Below, in pieces: positions 8,168 to 16,843 of a DNA stretch of 23,525 nt. Both the position numbers and the translations under genes were made by a program. Where the stretch lies: assembly GCA_002346745.1 (NCBI GenBank), contig DEAL01000009.1:1-23525 (forward strand). The letters are read 5' to 3'. Below the pieces are notes generated by a model. The model was not told the DNA's origin. It made no database searches and was given only the letters and a program-made list of their open reading frames with translations. The stretch comes from Candidatus Neomicrothrix sp. UBA2983. GTDB lineage: Bacteria > Actinomycetota > Acidimicrobiia > Acidimicrobiales > MedAcidi-G1. Each line of letters starts with the position of its first letter. Position 1 is the first letter of the stretch.

Positions 8168-8189
8168 CCGGCCGGGGCGGGCGCCCGGG
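8136..8189. repeat. Three-copy 18-bp tandem repeat over convergent stop codons
   Basis: Units 8136-8153, 8154-8171 and 8172-8189 all begin with the identical CCGGGGCGGGC; the first two units match at 16 of 18 positions and the third diverges in its last seven bases. The array spans the shared CTAG stop (8164-8167) of lnt and the methyltransferase, so it encodes the Gly/Ala tail of one and the Ala/Pro tail of the other. It may also act as a GC-rich bidirectional transcription barrier, but no U-tract follows. Confidence 0.75.
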
Positions 8190-8949
8190 CGACGAGCACC
8201 GACACCCGGTGCGGGGCGACCACCTCGTCGCCGGGGAACCGCTCGGCCAGCAGTCGCTCCAGGTCGGCGTCGAAGGCGGCCGCTGCCTCGGACGACAGGT
8301 TCACGATGCCGGCGCTGGCCACGATCCGATGCCGCCACGAGTCGGCCCGGTACGGAACGTCCAGGTCCTCGACCCAGGTCTCCAACAGTTCCAGGCCGGC
8401 CCGTTCGACCTGCTCGACAGCCGGCGGAAGCGGCTCCCGGATGCCCCCCATGTCCCACGACGGGTTGTGGGCGGCGATCAGGTCCTCGGTCTCTCCGGAC
8501 ACGCTGCCCGGCAGTGGCAGCCAGTCGAAGTTGCAGATGGCCAGCAGCCCCCCGGCGACGAGCAGCCGCCGTACCTCGACGGCGGCGGCGTCCCCGTCGA
8601 ACCAGTGCCAGCACTGGGCCGCCACCACGGCGTCGAACGACGTACCGGGGAGGCCGGTGTCCTCGGCCGGCGCCTCGCACCACTCGACCGAGACGCCGTC
8701 GTCGACAGCCATGCGCCGGGCGGCCGCGAGCATCCGCCCGTCCACGTCGAGGCCCGTCACCCGACAGCCGCGGGCGCCGAACTGCCGGGCGAGGGTGCCG
8801 GTGCCACATCCCAGGTCGAGCAGCCGCTGTCCGGCCAGGCCGACCCCGCCGGCCACCAGCCGGTCCACCGACGCCGCGGGGAACTCGGCGCGGTGCCGGG
8901 CGTAGTCGTCGGCCCGGGACCCGAAGCGGTCACCCTCGATGCCGGGCAC
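8164..8949 (-). CDS. Class I SAM-dependent methyltransferase
   Basis: A 261-residue Rossmann-fold methyltransferase. The SAM motif LLDLGCGTGTLA (43-54) is followed by an acidic ribose-binding loop (GLDVD). An AAQCWHWFD segment is typical of the Methyltransf_11 group that acts on small molecules or lipids. The substrate cannot be told. Translation starts at the GTG complementary to 8947-8949, two bases after the stop of dtd (TGA-GC-GTG), so it is the second gene of a two-gene operon. Its stop codon overlaps that of lnt on the other strand in a shared CTAG, and its last residues come from the tandem repeat there. Confidence 0.85.
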   Translation of the reverse strand: MPGIEGDRFGSRADDYARHRAEFPAASVDRLVAGGVGLAGQRLLDLGCGTGTLARQFGARGCRVTGLDVDGRMLAAARRMAVDDGVSVEWCEAPAEDTGLPGTSFDAVVAAQCWHWFDGDAAAVEVRRLLVAGGLLAICNFDWLPLPGSVSGETEDLIAAHNPSWDMGGIREPLPPAVEQVERAGLELLETWVEDLDVPYRADSWRHRIVASAGIVNLSSEAAAAFDADLERLLAERFPGDEVVAPHRVSVLVARAPAPAG

Positions 8950-8951
8950 GC

Positions 8952-9389
8952 TCAGACCTCGAGCAACAGGGTGACCGGGCCGTCATTGACCAGTTCGACC
9001 TGCATCTCGGCGCGGAAGCGGCCGGTCGCCACCTCGAGCCCCTCGGCCCGCAGCGCCGCGACGACTTGCTCGACCAGCGGCTCGGCCTGTTCGGGCGGCG
9101 CCGCGGCGATCCAGGTCGGGCGACGGCCCTTGGCGGCATCGCCGTAGAGGGTGAACTGGCTGACGACCAGCACCGAGCCGCCCACGTCGACCACCGAACG
9201 GTTCATCACCCCGTCGTCGTCGTCCATGATCCGCAACCCGGCGACCTTGGCCGCCAGCCGGTCGGCCTGCGCCCCACCGTCGTCGTGGGTGACCCCCACG
9301 AGCACGCACAGCCCGGCACCGACGGCGCCGACCACCTCGCCGTCGACCGTCACGGAGGCCCGCTTCACACGCTGCACCAGGGCTCGCAT
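8952..9389 (-). CDS. dtd: D-aminoacyl-tRNA deacylase
   Basis: A 145-residue protein, the normal length for Dtd, which hydrolyses D-aminoacyl-tRNAs (for example D-Tyr-tRNA) to keep D-residues out of proteins. Both catalytic motifs are visible: SQFT (77-80) and the cis Gly-Pro motif NDGPVT (135-140). The start was set at MRALVQRVKRA (ATG complementary to 9387-9389), the canonical N-terminus; the frame is open seven codons further but that sequence holds the promoter. A TACCGT hexamer seven bases upstream suggests leaderless transcription. It is divergent from the GT4 gene, with 99 bases between the start codons, and coupled to the methyltransferase downstream. Confidence 0.96.
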   Translation of the reverse strand: MRALVQRVKRASVTVDGEVVGAVGAGLCVLVGVTHDDGGAQADRLAAKVAGLRIMDDDDGVMNRSVVDVGGSVLVVSQFTLYGDAAKGRRPTWIAAAPPEQAEPLVEQVVAALRAEGLEVATGRFRAEMQVELVNDGPVTLLLEV

Positions 9390-9396
9390 GCAGCCG

Positions 9397-9402
9397 ACGG
9401 TA
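9397..9402 (-). promoter_or_regulatory. Leaderless -10 element of dtd (TACCGT)
   Basis: TACCGT on the minus strand is followed by seven bases and the ATG at 9389. It is a full TANNNT match, and there is no Shine-Dalgarno site between it and the start. Confidence 0.55.
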
Positions 9403-9476
9403 CCCCGCACGCCTCCCGGGACCCGAAAGCGACCGACGGCACGTCACCCGGTGGCGCGTTCCCGCCGACGTCCCGC

Positions 9477-9482
9477 CAGACT
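9477..9482 (+). promoter_or_regulatory. Leaderless -10 element of the GT4 gene (CAGACT)
   Basis: CAGACT is followed by six bases and the ATG at 9489. It keeps A2 and T6 of the -10 consensus. No ribosome site is present, so the message is probably leaderless. Confidence 0.5.
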
Positions 9483-9488
9483 TGTCCG

Positions 9489-10787
9489 ATGCCCGTTTCC
9501 GGCCAACTCCCCGGCCCCCTCGACGACGCCCCCCTGCGGATCGCCTACCTGGCGTACCGCGGCAAGCCGCACTGCGGCGGGCAGGGCGTCTACACCCGCC
9601 ACCTCACGCGTGCGCTGGCCGACCTCGGGCACCACGTCGAGGTCCTCGCCGGCCAGCCCTACCCGGTGCTCGACGAACAGGTCCCGTTGGTCCCATTGCG
9701 CAGCCTCGACCTCTACAACGACCACTTTCCGATGCGCAAGGCCCGGATCTGGGAGTTCAAGAGCGTCTGGGACGTCGCCGAGGCGATGTCGTTCAACACC
9801 GGCAACTTCTCGGAGCCGATGGCGTTCAGCCTCCGCGCCTGGGACCACCTCCGGAAGCGGCCCGACGACTTCGACCTCGTGCACGACAACCAGTGCCTCG
9901 GCTGGGGACTGCTCCTGATGCAGGAACAACTGCGGCTACCGGTCCTCTCCACGATCCACCACCCGATCACGGTCGACCGCCGGCTCGAGATCGAGCACGC
10001 CCGCACCCTCTGGGAGGAGTTCGGCAAGCGCCGCTGGTACTCGTTCACCCGGATGCAGACCCAGGTCGCCAAGCGGATGCGACGCGTGATGACCGTCTCC
10101 GAGTCCTCCCGCAGCGACATCGTGGCCGACCACCAGGTCCCCGAGGACCGGGTCCACGTGGTGCCGGTCGGCGTCGACCCCGACCTCTTCCGCCCCGTCG
10201 AGGGAGTCGCCCCGGTCCCGGGCCGGATCGTCACCACCGCCAGCGCCGACGTGGCCATGAAGGGGCTCCGGTTCCTCCTCGAGGCCGTCGCCAAGCTGCG
10301 GACGGAGCGGGACGTCGAGCTGGTCATCATCGGCAAGCCCAAGGCGTCCAGCGCCGCCAGTGACACCTTCGAGCGCCTCGGCCTCACCGACTGCGTCACC
10401 TACGTCCACGGCGTCCCCGACCAGCGGATCGTCGAGCTCTACAGCGAGGCCGAGGTCGCCGTCGTCCCATCGCTCTACGAGGGCTTCTCCCTGCCGGCCA
10501 TCGAGGCCATGTCGTGTGGCGTGCCGCTCGTGGCCACCACCGGCGGCGCCCTCCCGGAGGTCACCGGCACGCACGACGAGACCTGCTTCCAGGTCCCGCC
10601 CGGCGACGCCGACGCCCTGGCCGCCATGCTCCGCACGGTCCTCGACGCGCCGGACGCCCGCGCCCGGGTCGGCGCCAACGGCCGACGCCGCGTCATCGAC
10701 CACTGGAGCTGGCGCCACACCGCCCTCCGAACCGTCGAGCAGTACCGGGAACTCCTCGCCGACCACCGGGGCCGACCCCGCCGCTAG
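9489..10787 (+). CDS. GT4-family glycosyltransferase
   Basis: A 432-residue GT-B fold enzyme. The N-terminal domain opens with a beta strand and a glycine loop (RIAYLAYRGKPHCGGQGVY), the usual acceptor-side start in GT4. The C-terminal donor domain has the E-x7-E motif in YEGFSLPAIEAM (Glu331, Glu339), followed by SCGVPLVATTGGALPE. GT4 enzymes are retaining and use nucleotide- or lipid-linked sugars. It lacks a signal peptide, so it acts at the cytoplasmic side. The downstream methyltransferase overlaps by one base (TAGTG), and the toroid protein follows, so these three form an operon. The sugar and acceptor are unknown; a methylated polysaccharide or glycolipid is a reasonable guess from the neighbours. 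Confidence 0.9.
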   Translation: MPVSGQLPGPLDDAPLRIAYLAYRGKPHCGGQGVYTRHLTRALADLGHHVEVLAGQPYPVLDEQVPLVPLRSLDLYNDHFPMRKARIWEFKSVWDVAEAMSFNTGNFSEPMAFSLRAWDHLRKRPDDFDLVHDNQCLGWGLLLMQEQLRLPVLSTIHHPITVDRRLEIEHARTLWEEFGKRRWYSFTRMQTQVAKRMRRVMTVSESSRSDIVADHQVPEDRVHVVPVGVDPDLFRPVEGVAPVPGRIVTTASADVAMKGLRFLLEAVAKLRTERDVELVIIGKPKASSAASDTFERLGLTDCVTYVHGVPDQRIVELYSEAEVAVVPSLYEGFSLPAIEAMSCGVPLVATTGGALPEVTGTHDETCFQVPPGDADALAAMLRTVLDAPDARARVGANGRRRVIDHWSWRHTALRTVEQYRELLADHRGRPRR

Positions 10788-11578
10788 TGCTCACCGCCGA
10801 CTACGACCGCCTCGGGCTGCGACCCGGCGACCGCCTGCTGGACCTCGGCTGCGGCTTCGGCCGCCACGCCTTCGAGGCCCTGCGACGGGGCGCCCACGTG
10901 GTGGCCTGCGACCTCGGGATCGACGAGCTTCAGCAGGTGCGGGCCACCGTGGCCGCCATGTGGGAGGCCGACGAGGTGGCGCCGGACGTCGTACTCGAGA
11001 CCGCCAACGGCGATGCCACCCACCTGCCGTTCGCCGACGGCGCTTTCGACCGGGTCATCGCCAGCGAGGTGATGGAGCACATCGACGACGACGTCGCAGC
11101 CCTCGCCGAGTTGACCCGGGTGCTGCGCCCCGGCGGCACGATCGCCATCACGGTCCCGGCGACGCTGCCCGAGCGCATCTGCTGGCGGCTCTCGTCCGAC
11201 TACCACGCACCGGCGGCACTCGGCGGCCACGTGCGCATCTACGGCCGCCACGAGCTGCGCCGGCGTATGGCGGCGGCCGGCCTCGTCGTCGACGGCGACC
11301 ACCGGGCCCACGCCCTCCACAGCCCCTACTGGTGGCTGCGCTGCGCCGTCGGCCCGAACCGGCCCGTCGAGGACTCCCGCCTGGTCCGCCTCTACAACCG
11401 CTTCCTCACCTGGGACATCGTCGAGGCCCCCGCCCTGACCCGCGGCCTCGACCGCCTCCTCAACCCCGTGCTCGGCAAGAGCCTCGTCGTCTACGCCACC
11501 AAGCCGGCGTCGTGCGACACGCCGAAGCCGGTCAGGCATTCCGACCACGACCGGGAGCCCGTCCATGTCCCTGCCTGA
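10787..11578 (+). CDS. Class I SAM-dependent methyltransferase in the GT4 operon
   Basis: A 263-residue methyltransferase with motif I LLDLGCGFGRHA (17-28), the acidic ACDLG loop, and the ASEVMEHIDDD and RVLRPGG motifs typical of Methyltransf_11 enzymes. The start is the GTG that overlaps the glycosyltransferase stop (TAGTG, 10785-10789); nothing in frame upstream looks like a domain. The protein has a C-terminal extension (about 150-245) rich in Trp, Tyr and Arg that may bind the acceptor. It overlaps the toroid gene by 14 bases. It probably methylates a product of the adjacent glycosyltransferase; this is inference from operon structure. Confidence 0.87.
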   Translation: MLTADYDRLGLRPGDRLLDLGCGFGRHAFEALRRGAHVVACDLGIDELQQVRATVAAMWEADEVAPDVVLETANGDATHLPFADGAFDRVIASEVMEHIDDDVAALAELTRVLRPGGTIAITVPATLPERICWRLSSDYHAPAALGGHVRIYGRHELRRRMAAAGLVVDGDHRAHALHSPYWWLRCAVGPNRPVEDSRLVRLYNRFLTWDIVEAPALTRGLDRLLNPVLGKSLVVYATKPASCDTPKPVRHSDHDREPVHVPA

Positions 11579-12647
11579 GGTCCCCGGCCTGCTCACCACG
11601 GCCGACCTGATCCGAACGGCCGAGTCGATCATCGACGTGCAGTTGGCCGACGGCATGATCCCCTGGTTCGAGGGCGGCCACGCCGATCCGTGGAACCACG
11701 TCGAAGCCGCCATGGCCCTGGCCGTCACCGGCCACTTCGACGAGGCCGAGGCCGCCTACAGGTGGCTGGCCGACACGCAGCACGTCGACGGCGCCTGGCA
11801 CGCCTACTACGTGGGCGGGGGCGTCGAAGACCCCAAGTTCGACGCCAACGTCATCGCCTACGTCGCCACGGGCACCTGGCACCACTGGCTGCTGACCCGC
11901 GACCGGGGCTTCCTCGAGGCCCAGTGGCCGGTCGTCGAGAAGGCCCTCGACTACGTCCTCGACCTCCAGACGCCCCGCGGCGAGGTGCTCTGGGCCCGCC
12001 ACCCGGACGGCACACCCTGGCCCTACGCCCTCCTCACCGGCTCGTCGAGCGTCTGCCACAGCCTCCGCTGCGGAATCGCAGTCGCCGAGGAACTCGGCCA
12101 CGAACGCCCCGACTGGGAACTCTCGCTGGCCTACCTGGCCCACGTGATCCGAACCCGGCCCGACGGTGCCTTCGCCCCCAAGGACCGCTGGGCGATGGAC
12201 TGGTACTACCCGGTGCTGTCCGGCGCCGTGACCGGACGCCAGGCCGAGGAGGAACTGGCAGCCCAGTTCGACACGTTCGCCCTCCCAGGCCGCGGCATCC
12301 GCTGCGTGTCCGACAAGGACTGGACGACCGCCGCCGAGACCTGCGAGTGCGCCATGGCGTACCTGGCCGCCGGCGACCGTCCGACCGCCGAGCGCCTGTT
12401 CGCCTGGGCCCAGACGATGCGCAACGACGACGGTCGCTACCTGACCGGCATCGCCTACCCGCAGGCCGTCAGCTTCCCGGGCGACGAGTACACGACCTAC
12501 ACGGCGGCAGCGGTGATCCTCGCCGCAGATGCCCTCGGCGGCGCCAGCCCCGCCGCGCACCTGTTCGTCGACCACCGGGACCTGCCCGACATCATCGATG
12601 TGGAGGCCCACGCCGCCAGCGAATTGCCGGTCCGCGAGACGGATTGA
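11565..12647 (+). CDS. Conserved alpha/alpha-toroid protein of the 'prenyltransferase-like' type
   Basis: A 360-residue soluble protein with repeated helical hairpins that carry short motifs such as QLADGMIPWFEGG, DTQHVDGAWHAYY, DLQTPRGEVLWAR and MDWYYPVLSGA. The pattern resembles the alpha/alpha barrel of terpene cyclases, protein prenyltransferases and six-hairpin glycosidases. Similar actinobacterial proteins are annotated 'prenyltransferase', but I see no DxDD motif or zinc ligands, so that name should not be taken as function. Many Trp, Tyr and Asp residues in the loops would suit binding of a carbohydrate. It overlaps the methyltransferase gene by 14 bases, is last in the GT4 operon, and converges with the second methyltransferase 25 bases away. 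A glycoside hydrolase or lyase role is the main alternative. Confidence 0.75.
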   Translation: MSLPEVPGLLTTADLIRTAESIIDVQLADGMIPWFEGGHADPWNHVEAAMALAVTGHFDEAEAAYRWLADTQHVDGAWHAYYVGGGVEDPKFDANVIAYVATGTWHHWLLTRDRGFLEAQWPVVEKALDYVLDLQTPRGEVLWARHPDGTPWPYALLTGSSSVCHSLRCGIAVAEELGHERPDWELSLAYLAHVIRTRPDGAFAPKDRWAMDWYYPVLSGAVTGRQAEEELAAQFDTFALPGRGIRCVSDKDWTTAAETCECAMAYLAAGDRPTAERLFAWAQTMRNDDGRYLTGIAYPQAVSFPGDEYTTYTAAAVILAADALGGASPAAHLFVDHRDLPDIIDVEAHAASELPVRETD

Positions 12648-12672
12648 GCGGTCTTCGGCGCCCGAGCCCGCC

Positions 12673-13311
12673 TCAGCAGCCGGGCGCCGTCCGACGCAGC
12701 ACCCGCAACGACCCGACGGCGTCGACCTCGGCGAACGCCCCCGACCCGACCGCCCGGCACCAGATCTCGTACGGCGGCCGGCCGCCGTCGGCCGGATCGG
12801 GGAACACGTCGTGAATCAGCAGCGTGCCCCCGACCGCCAGGTGTGGCACCCAGCCCTCGTAGTCGAGGTGCGCCGGCTCCTCCCCGTGGCCGCCGTCGAT
12901 GAACAACAGGGCCAGGGGCGTGGCCCAGGCGGCTGCCACCCGCGGCGAGTCGCCGAGCAGCGCCACCACGGTGTCGTCCAGGCCGGCCTCGCCGATGGTC
13001 CGGCGGAAGTGCGGCAGCGTGTCGATCCGACCGGTTGCCGGATCGACCAGGTCGGGTTCATGCCACTCCCAGCCGGGCTGGTTCTCCTCGGAGCCACGAT
13101 GGTGGTCGAGGGCGAAGAGGAGGCGGCCCTGTGCCTCGGCGGCGGCACCCAGGTAGACGCTGGACTTGCCGCAGTAGCTGCCGACCTCGAGGAACGGGCC
13201 GGGTGCATCGACCCCACCGGCGTGTTGGTGGAGGGCCAGCCCCTCGTCCCGCGGCATGAACCCGCGGGCGGCGTCCGCCAGGGCGAGCAGGTCCCGCTGG
13301 CGGTCGTCCAC
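12673..13311 (-). CDS. TylF/CmcI-like metal-dependent class I methyltransferase
   Basis: A 212-residue protein with the SAM loop FLEVGSYCGKSS and a later FIDGGHGEEPAHLDYEGW segment. The latter is the metal- and substrate-binding region of the Methyltransf_24/TylF group of O-methyltransferases that act on sugars and antibiotics; a further acidic and His-bearing LIHDVF motif follows. The start is the GTG complementary to 13309-13311, four bases after the GtrA stop, which gives a natural N-terminus (VDDRQRDLLALADAARG); longer forms would run into GtrA. It is cotranscribed with GtrA and converges with the GT4 operon, so a role in the same glycoconjugate is likely but not shown. Confidence 0.82.
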   Translation of the reverse strand: MDDRQRDLLALADAARGFMPRDEGLALHQHAGGVDAPGPFLEVGSYCGKSSVYLGAAAEAQGRLLFALDHHRGSEENQPGWEWHEPDLVDPATGRIDTLPHFRRTIGEAGLDDTVVALLGDSPRVAAAWATPLALLFIDGGHGEEPAHLDYEGWVPHLAVGGTLLIHDVFPDPADGGRPPYEIWCRAVGSGAFAEVDAVGSLRVLRRTAPGC

Positions 13312-13315
13312 GGAC

Positions 13316-13780
13316 TCAGTCGTGCCTGCGCACCAGCTCGTGCTCGGTCCGCTCACCCCACAGCAGGTGCTCGAGCACCACGAAGCGGACGATCCAGAGC
13401 GCACCGAAGGCCGCGGCGTTGGCGCCCTGGACGGCGAGGGTGTGGTCCGAGAAGCTGTCGACCACGCCGACCAGCGCCGTGGAGAGCACCAGCCCGACGA
13501 ACGCCAGGCCCCAGAACGGCAGGATCTCGGCGCCGACCTTGTGGTCGCCCTTCTCGCGCTCCCACACGTAGTGGCGGCTGAGCAGGTAGGCCGGGACGCT
13601 ACCGGCGGCCACGGCGACCACGTTGGCGAGCATCCCCGGCCACCCGAGGCGGGCGTAGCAGAGGTACAGCAGCGTCTGGCCGGTGAAGACGTTGACCACG
13701 GAGACCCCGGCGAAGCGGATCAGCTTCTGGCCGTAGTCGCGCCAAAGGCGCGCGACGAGGGAGAGGTGGTCGGTGGGCAT
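13316..13780 (-). CDS. GtrA-family membrane protein
   Basis: A 154-residue protein with four predicted membrane helices. It shows the GtrA pattern: RFAGVSVVNVFTGQTLLY in helix 1, a small-residue helix 2, then SRHYVWER after it (the family's conserved 'x-F/Y-V-W' motif), and two further helices ending in a charged tail. GtrA proteins are thought to move undecaprenyl-phosphate-linked sugars across the membrane or to anchor glycosyltransferases. ATG 13780 was chosen because it removes a charged leader and lies just after a TAGGCT -10 element. Together with the neighbouring GT4 and methyltransferases it supports a lipid-linked sugar pathway. Confidence 0.87.
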   Translation of the reverse strand: MPTDHLSLVARLWRDYGQKLIRFAGVSVVNVFTGQTLLYLCYARLGWPGMLANVVAVAAGSVPAYLLSRHYVWEREKGDHKVGAEILPFWGLAFVGLVLSTALVGVVDSFSDHTLAVQGANAAAFGALWIVRFVVLEHLLWGERTEHELVRRHD

Positions 13781-13788
13781 GCCCGGGG

Positions 13789-13794
13789 AGCCTA
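13789..13794 (-). promoter_or_regulatory. -10 element of the gtrA operon (TAGGCT)
   Basis: TAGGCT on the minus strand lies eight bases before the ATG at 13780; the transcript would have no or only a one- to two-base leader. No ribosome site is visible. Confidence 0.5.
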
Positions 13795-13826
13795 CCCGCA
13801 CCCCTCTTCGCCGGTCGTGGCACAAG

Positions 13827-14795
13827 TCACCCGTGCTCCCCTCCTGCCAGGAGCCGCCCGGCCAGCCGTCGGGCCGCCGCCACGGGCGTCTCGGATGACC
13901 GCCCTCCGGCCGGCTCCCCCGTCAACAGGTGCCCGACCGCGTCCTCAAGCAAGTGGCCCAGCCGCGCCCGGACCTCGGCGTCGTACCGGCGGGCACGGCG
14001 TTCCACCAGACCCCTCCCGGCGGCCAGTCGTCGGTGGTGGTCCTCGACGGCGGCGAGGACCCGGTCGACCCCGTCGCCGGCGGTTGCCGTCGTGGACAGC
14101 ACGGCGGGTCGGTCGTCGCCGGCCGAGCCGGACACCTCCGAGAGGTCCAGCATCAACTCGAGGTCCCGACGGGCGTCGTCGGCGCCGGGGCGGTCGTCCT
14201 TGTTGACGACGAACAGGTCGGCGACCTCGAGCAGGCCGGCCTTGTTGGCCTGGACGGCGTCGCCCCAGCCCGGCGTGACCACCACGACGGTCGTGTCGGC
14301 GGCCGCGGCCACGTCGACCTCCACCTGACCGACCCCGACGGTCTCCACGACGATCGGGTCGAAGCCGCAGGCATCGAGGACCCGGACGCTGCCGGGCACC
14401 GACAAGGCCAGCCCGCCACCGTGCCCCCGGGTGGCGACCGAGCGGATGAACGCCCCGGCGGCGGTAGCAGCCTCCATGCGGACACGGTCGCCCAAGATGG
14501 CGCCACCGGTCAGGGGCGACGACGGGTCGACGGCGACGACGGCGGGCCGACCACCCGCCTCGGTCAGGCGGGTGGCGAGTACGCCGACCAGCGTCGACTT
14601 GCCCGATCCGGGGGCACCCGTGATCCCGACCACGTGGGCGCCGCCCGACAGAGGATGGGTGGCCTCGGCGACCTCCTCGGCGGCGGGGCCCCCGTGCTCG
14701 ACGATGGTCAGCAGCCGGGCTGCCGCACGGCGCTCGCCGCCCCGTGCGGCGGCCAGCAGTCCGGCCGGCGCGCGGTCGTCAGCTCGTGGGCGCAT
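13827..14795 (-). CDS. meaB: MeaB/ArgK-family GTPase, B12-mutase chaperone
   Basis: A 322-residue G3E GTPase. Walker A is GAPGSGKST (60-68), followed by VAVDPSSP, the signature VETVGVGQVEVDV and the guanine-specificity motif NKDD. MeaB proteins gate adenosylcobalamin loading and protect acyl-CoA mutases from inactivation. The gene overlaps the B12-subunit gene by 17 bases and is last in a three-gene operon with both mutase subunits, fixing its partner. In IcmF proteins the same three parts (B12 domain, GTPase, mutase) are fused; here they are separate genes. The start complementary to 14793-14795 gives the usual short N-terminal helical region before the P-loop. Confidence 0.94.
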   Translation of the reverse strand: MRPRADDRAPAGLLAAARGGERRAAARLLTIVEHGGPAAEEVAEATHPLSGGAHVVGITGAPGSGKSTLVGVLATRLTEAGGRPAVVAVDPSSPLTGGAILGDRVRMEAATAAGAFIRSVATRGHGGGLALSVPGSVRVLDACGFDPIVVETVGVGQVEVDVAAAADTTVVVVTPGWGDAVQANKAGLLEVADLFVVNKDDRPGADDARRDLELMLDLSEVSGSAGDDRPAVLSTTATAGDGVDRVLAAVEDHHRRLAAGRGLVERRARRYDAEVRARLGHLLEDAVGHLLTGEPAGGRSSETPVAAARRLAGRLLAGGEHG

Positions 14796-15191
14796 CGGCT
14801 CCGAGCACAGCCCGGACCGAGGCCACGACCTCGGCCGCCGAGGCGCCCGGTCCGAGGACCGCCGCCACGCCGGCCGCCGCCAGTTCGCCTCGGTCCTCCT
14901 CGGGGACGATCCCGCCGATCACGACCGGGACGTCGTCGAGGCCGGCCTCGGCCAGGGCGCAGACAATGAGCGGTGCCAGCGTGAGGTGGCCGGCGTTGTG
15001 CATCGAGATGCCGACCACGTCGGCGTCCTCCTGCTCGACGGCATCGACGATCGTGTCGGTCGTCTGGCGGAGTCCCAGGTAGACCACCTCCATGCCGGCG
15101 TCGCGCAGGATGCGGGCGACGACCTTGAGTCCCCGGTCGTGGCCGTCGAGGCCAAGCTTGGCCAGCACCACCCGGATCGGCGTCCCGGCCA

Positions 15192-15192
<1 letters not shown>
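14779..15192 (-). CDS. icmB: B12-binding small subunit of an acyl-CoA mutase (IcmB-like)
   Basis: A 137-residue flavodoxin-like cobalamin domain. It carries the DxHxxG motif (Asp16, His18, Gly21), whose His replaces dimethylbenzimidazole on cobalt, and the GG motif (93-94). The middle SxL motif reads S-M-H (63-65) instead of S-x-Leu, a small departure. Size and separate existence match IcmB and the small subunits of archaeal-type methylmalonyl-CoA or hydroxyisobutyryl-CoA mutases. Its ATG shares one base with the large-subunit stop (TGATG), so the two are translationally coupled. The symbol follows the large subunit's predicted specificity and is therefore provisional. Confidence 0.88.
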
Positions 15193-16769
<1,577 letters not shown>

Positions 16770-16776
16770 ATCAGGA

Positions 16777-16782
16777 AGATTA
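16777..16782 (-). promoter_or_regulatory. Leaderless -10 element of the mutase operon (TAATCT)
   Basis: TAATCT on the minus strand is followed by seven bases and then the GTG at 16769. It is a full TANNNT match and overlaps the edge of the palindrome at 16780-16799. No ribosome site is present. Confidence 0.6.
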
Positions 16783-16799
16783 CTTGGATGTCCTACTAT
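16780..16799. promoter_or_regulatory. Imperfect palindrome, candidate MarR operator
   Basis: Arms TTACTTGGA and TCCTACTAT around a two-base centre pair at six of nine positions. Length (20 bp) and AT-richness in an otherwise GC-rich region suit a MarR-family site. It overlaps the -10 of the mutase operon, so a bound protein should repress that operon; it lies about 45-65 bases upstream of the marR start. Assignment to this MarR is inference from position. Confidence 0.45.
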
Positions 16800-16831
16800 T
16801 TGCCACCCGAACATCAGGACCGTGGCGTGCC

Positions 16832-16837
16832 TACACT
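16832..16837 (+). promoter_or_regulatory. Leaderless -10 element of the marR gene (TACACT)
   Basis: TACACT is followed by exactly six bases and GTG 16844, with no ribosome site. This is the clearest example of the TANNNT-6 nt-start layout in the window. Confidence 0.65.
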
Positions 16838-16843
16838 GTCGCC

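Noticed and set aside
4609..8954. Identical TGAGCGTG junctions at hemE/cgoX (4609-4616) and dtd/methyltransferase (8954-8947)
   Set aside because: It looked like a shared coupling signal, but stop-to-start junctions in GC-rich genomes are constrained enough that two matches are not surprising.
7935..10787. A 950-codon plus-strand open frame running across the methyltransferase and dtd genes into the GT4 gene
   Set aside because: Only its last 432 codons (from 9489) are the real glycosyltransferase; the rest is Arg/Pro/Ser-rich shadow sequence antisense to two clear genes.
16770..16814. A 15-residue longer mutase starting MFGWQ
   Set aside because: It would place the TAATCT promoter and the palindrome inside the coding sequence and has no ribosome site; GTG at 16769 fits the leaderless layout.
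16770..16843. A cobalamin riboswitch before the B12 mutase operon
   Set aside because: Only 74 bases lie between the divergent starts, far too short, and there is no B12-box-like sequence.
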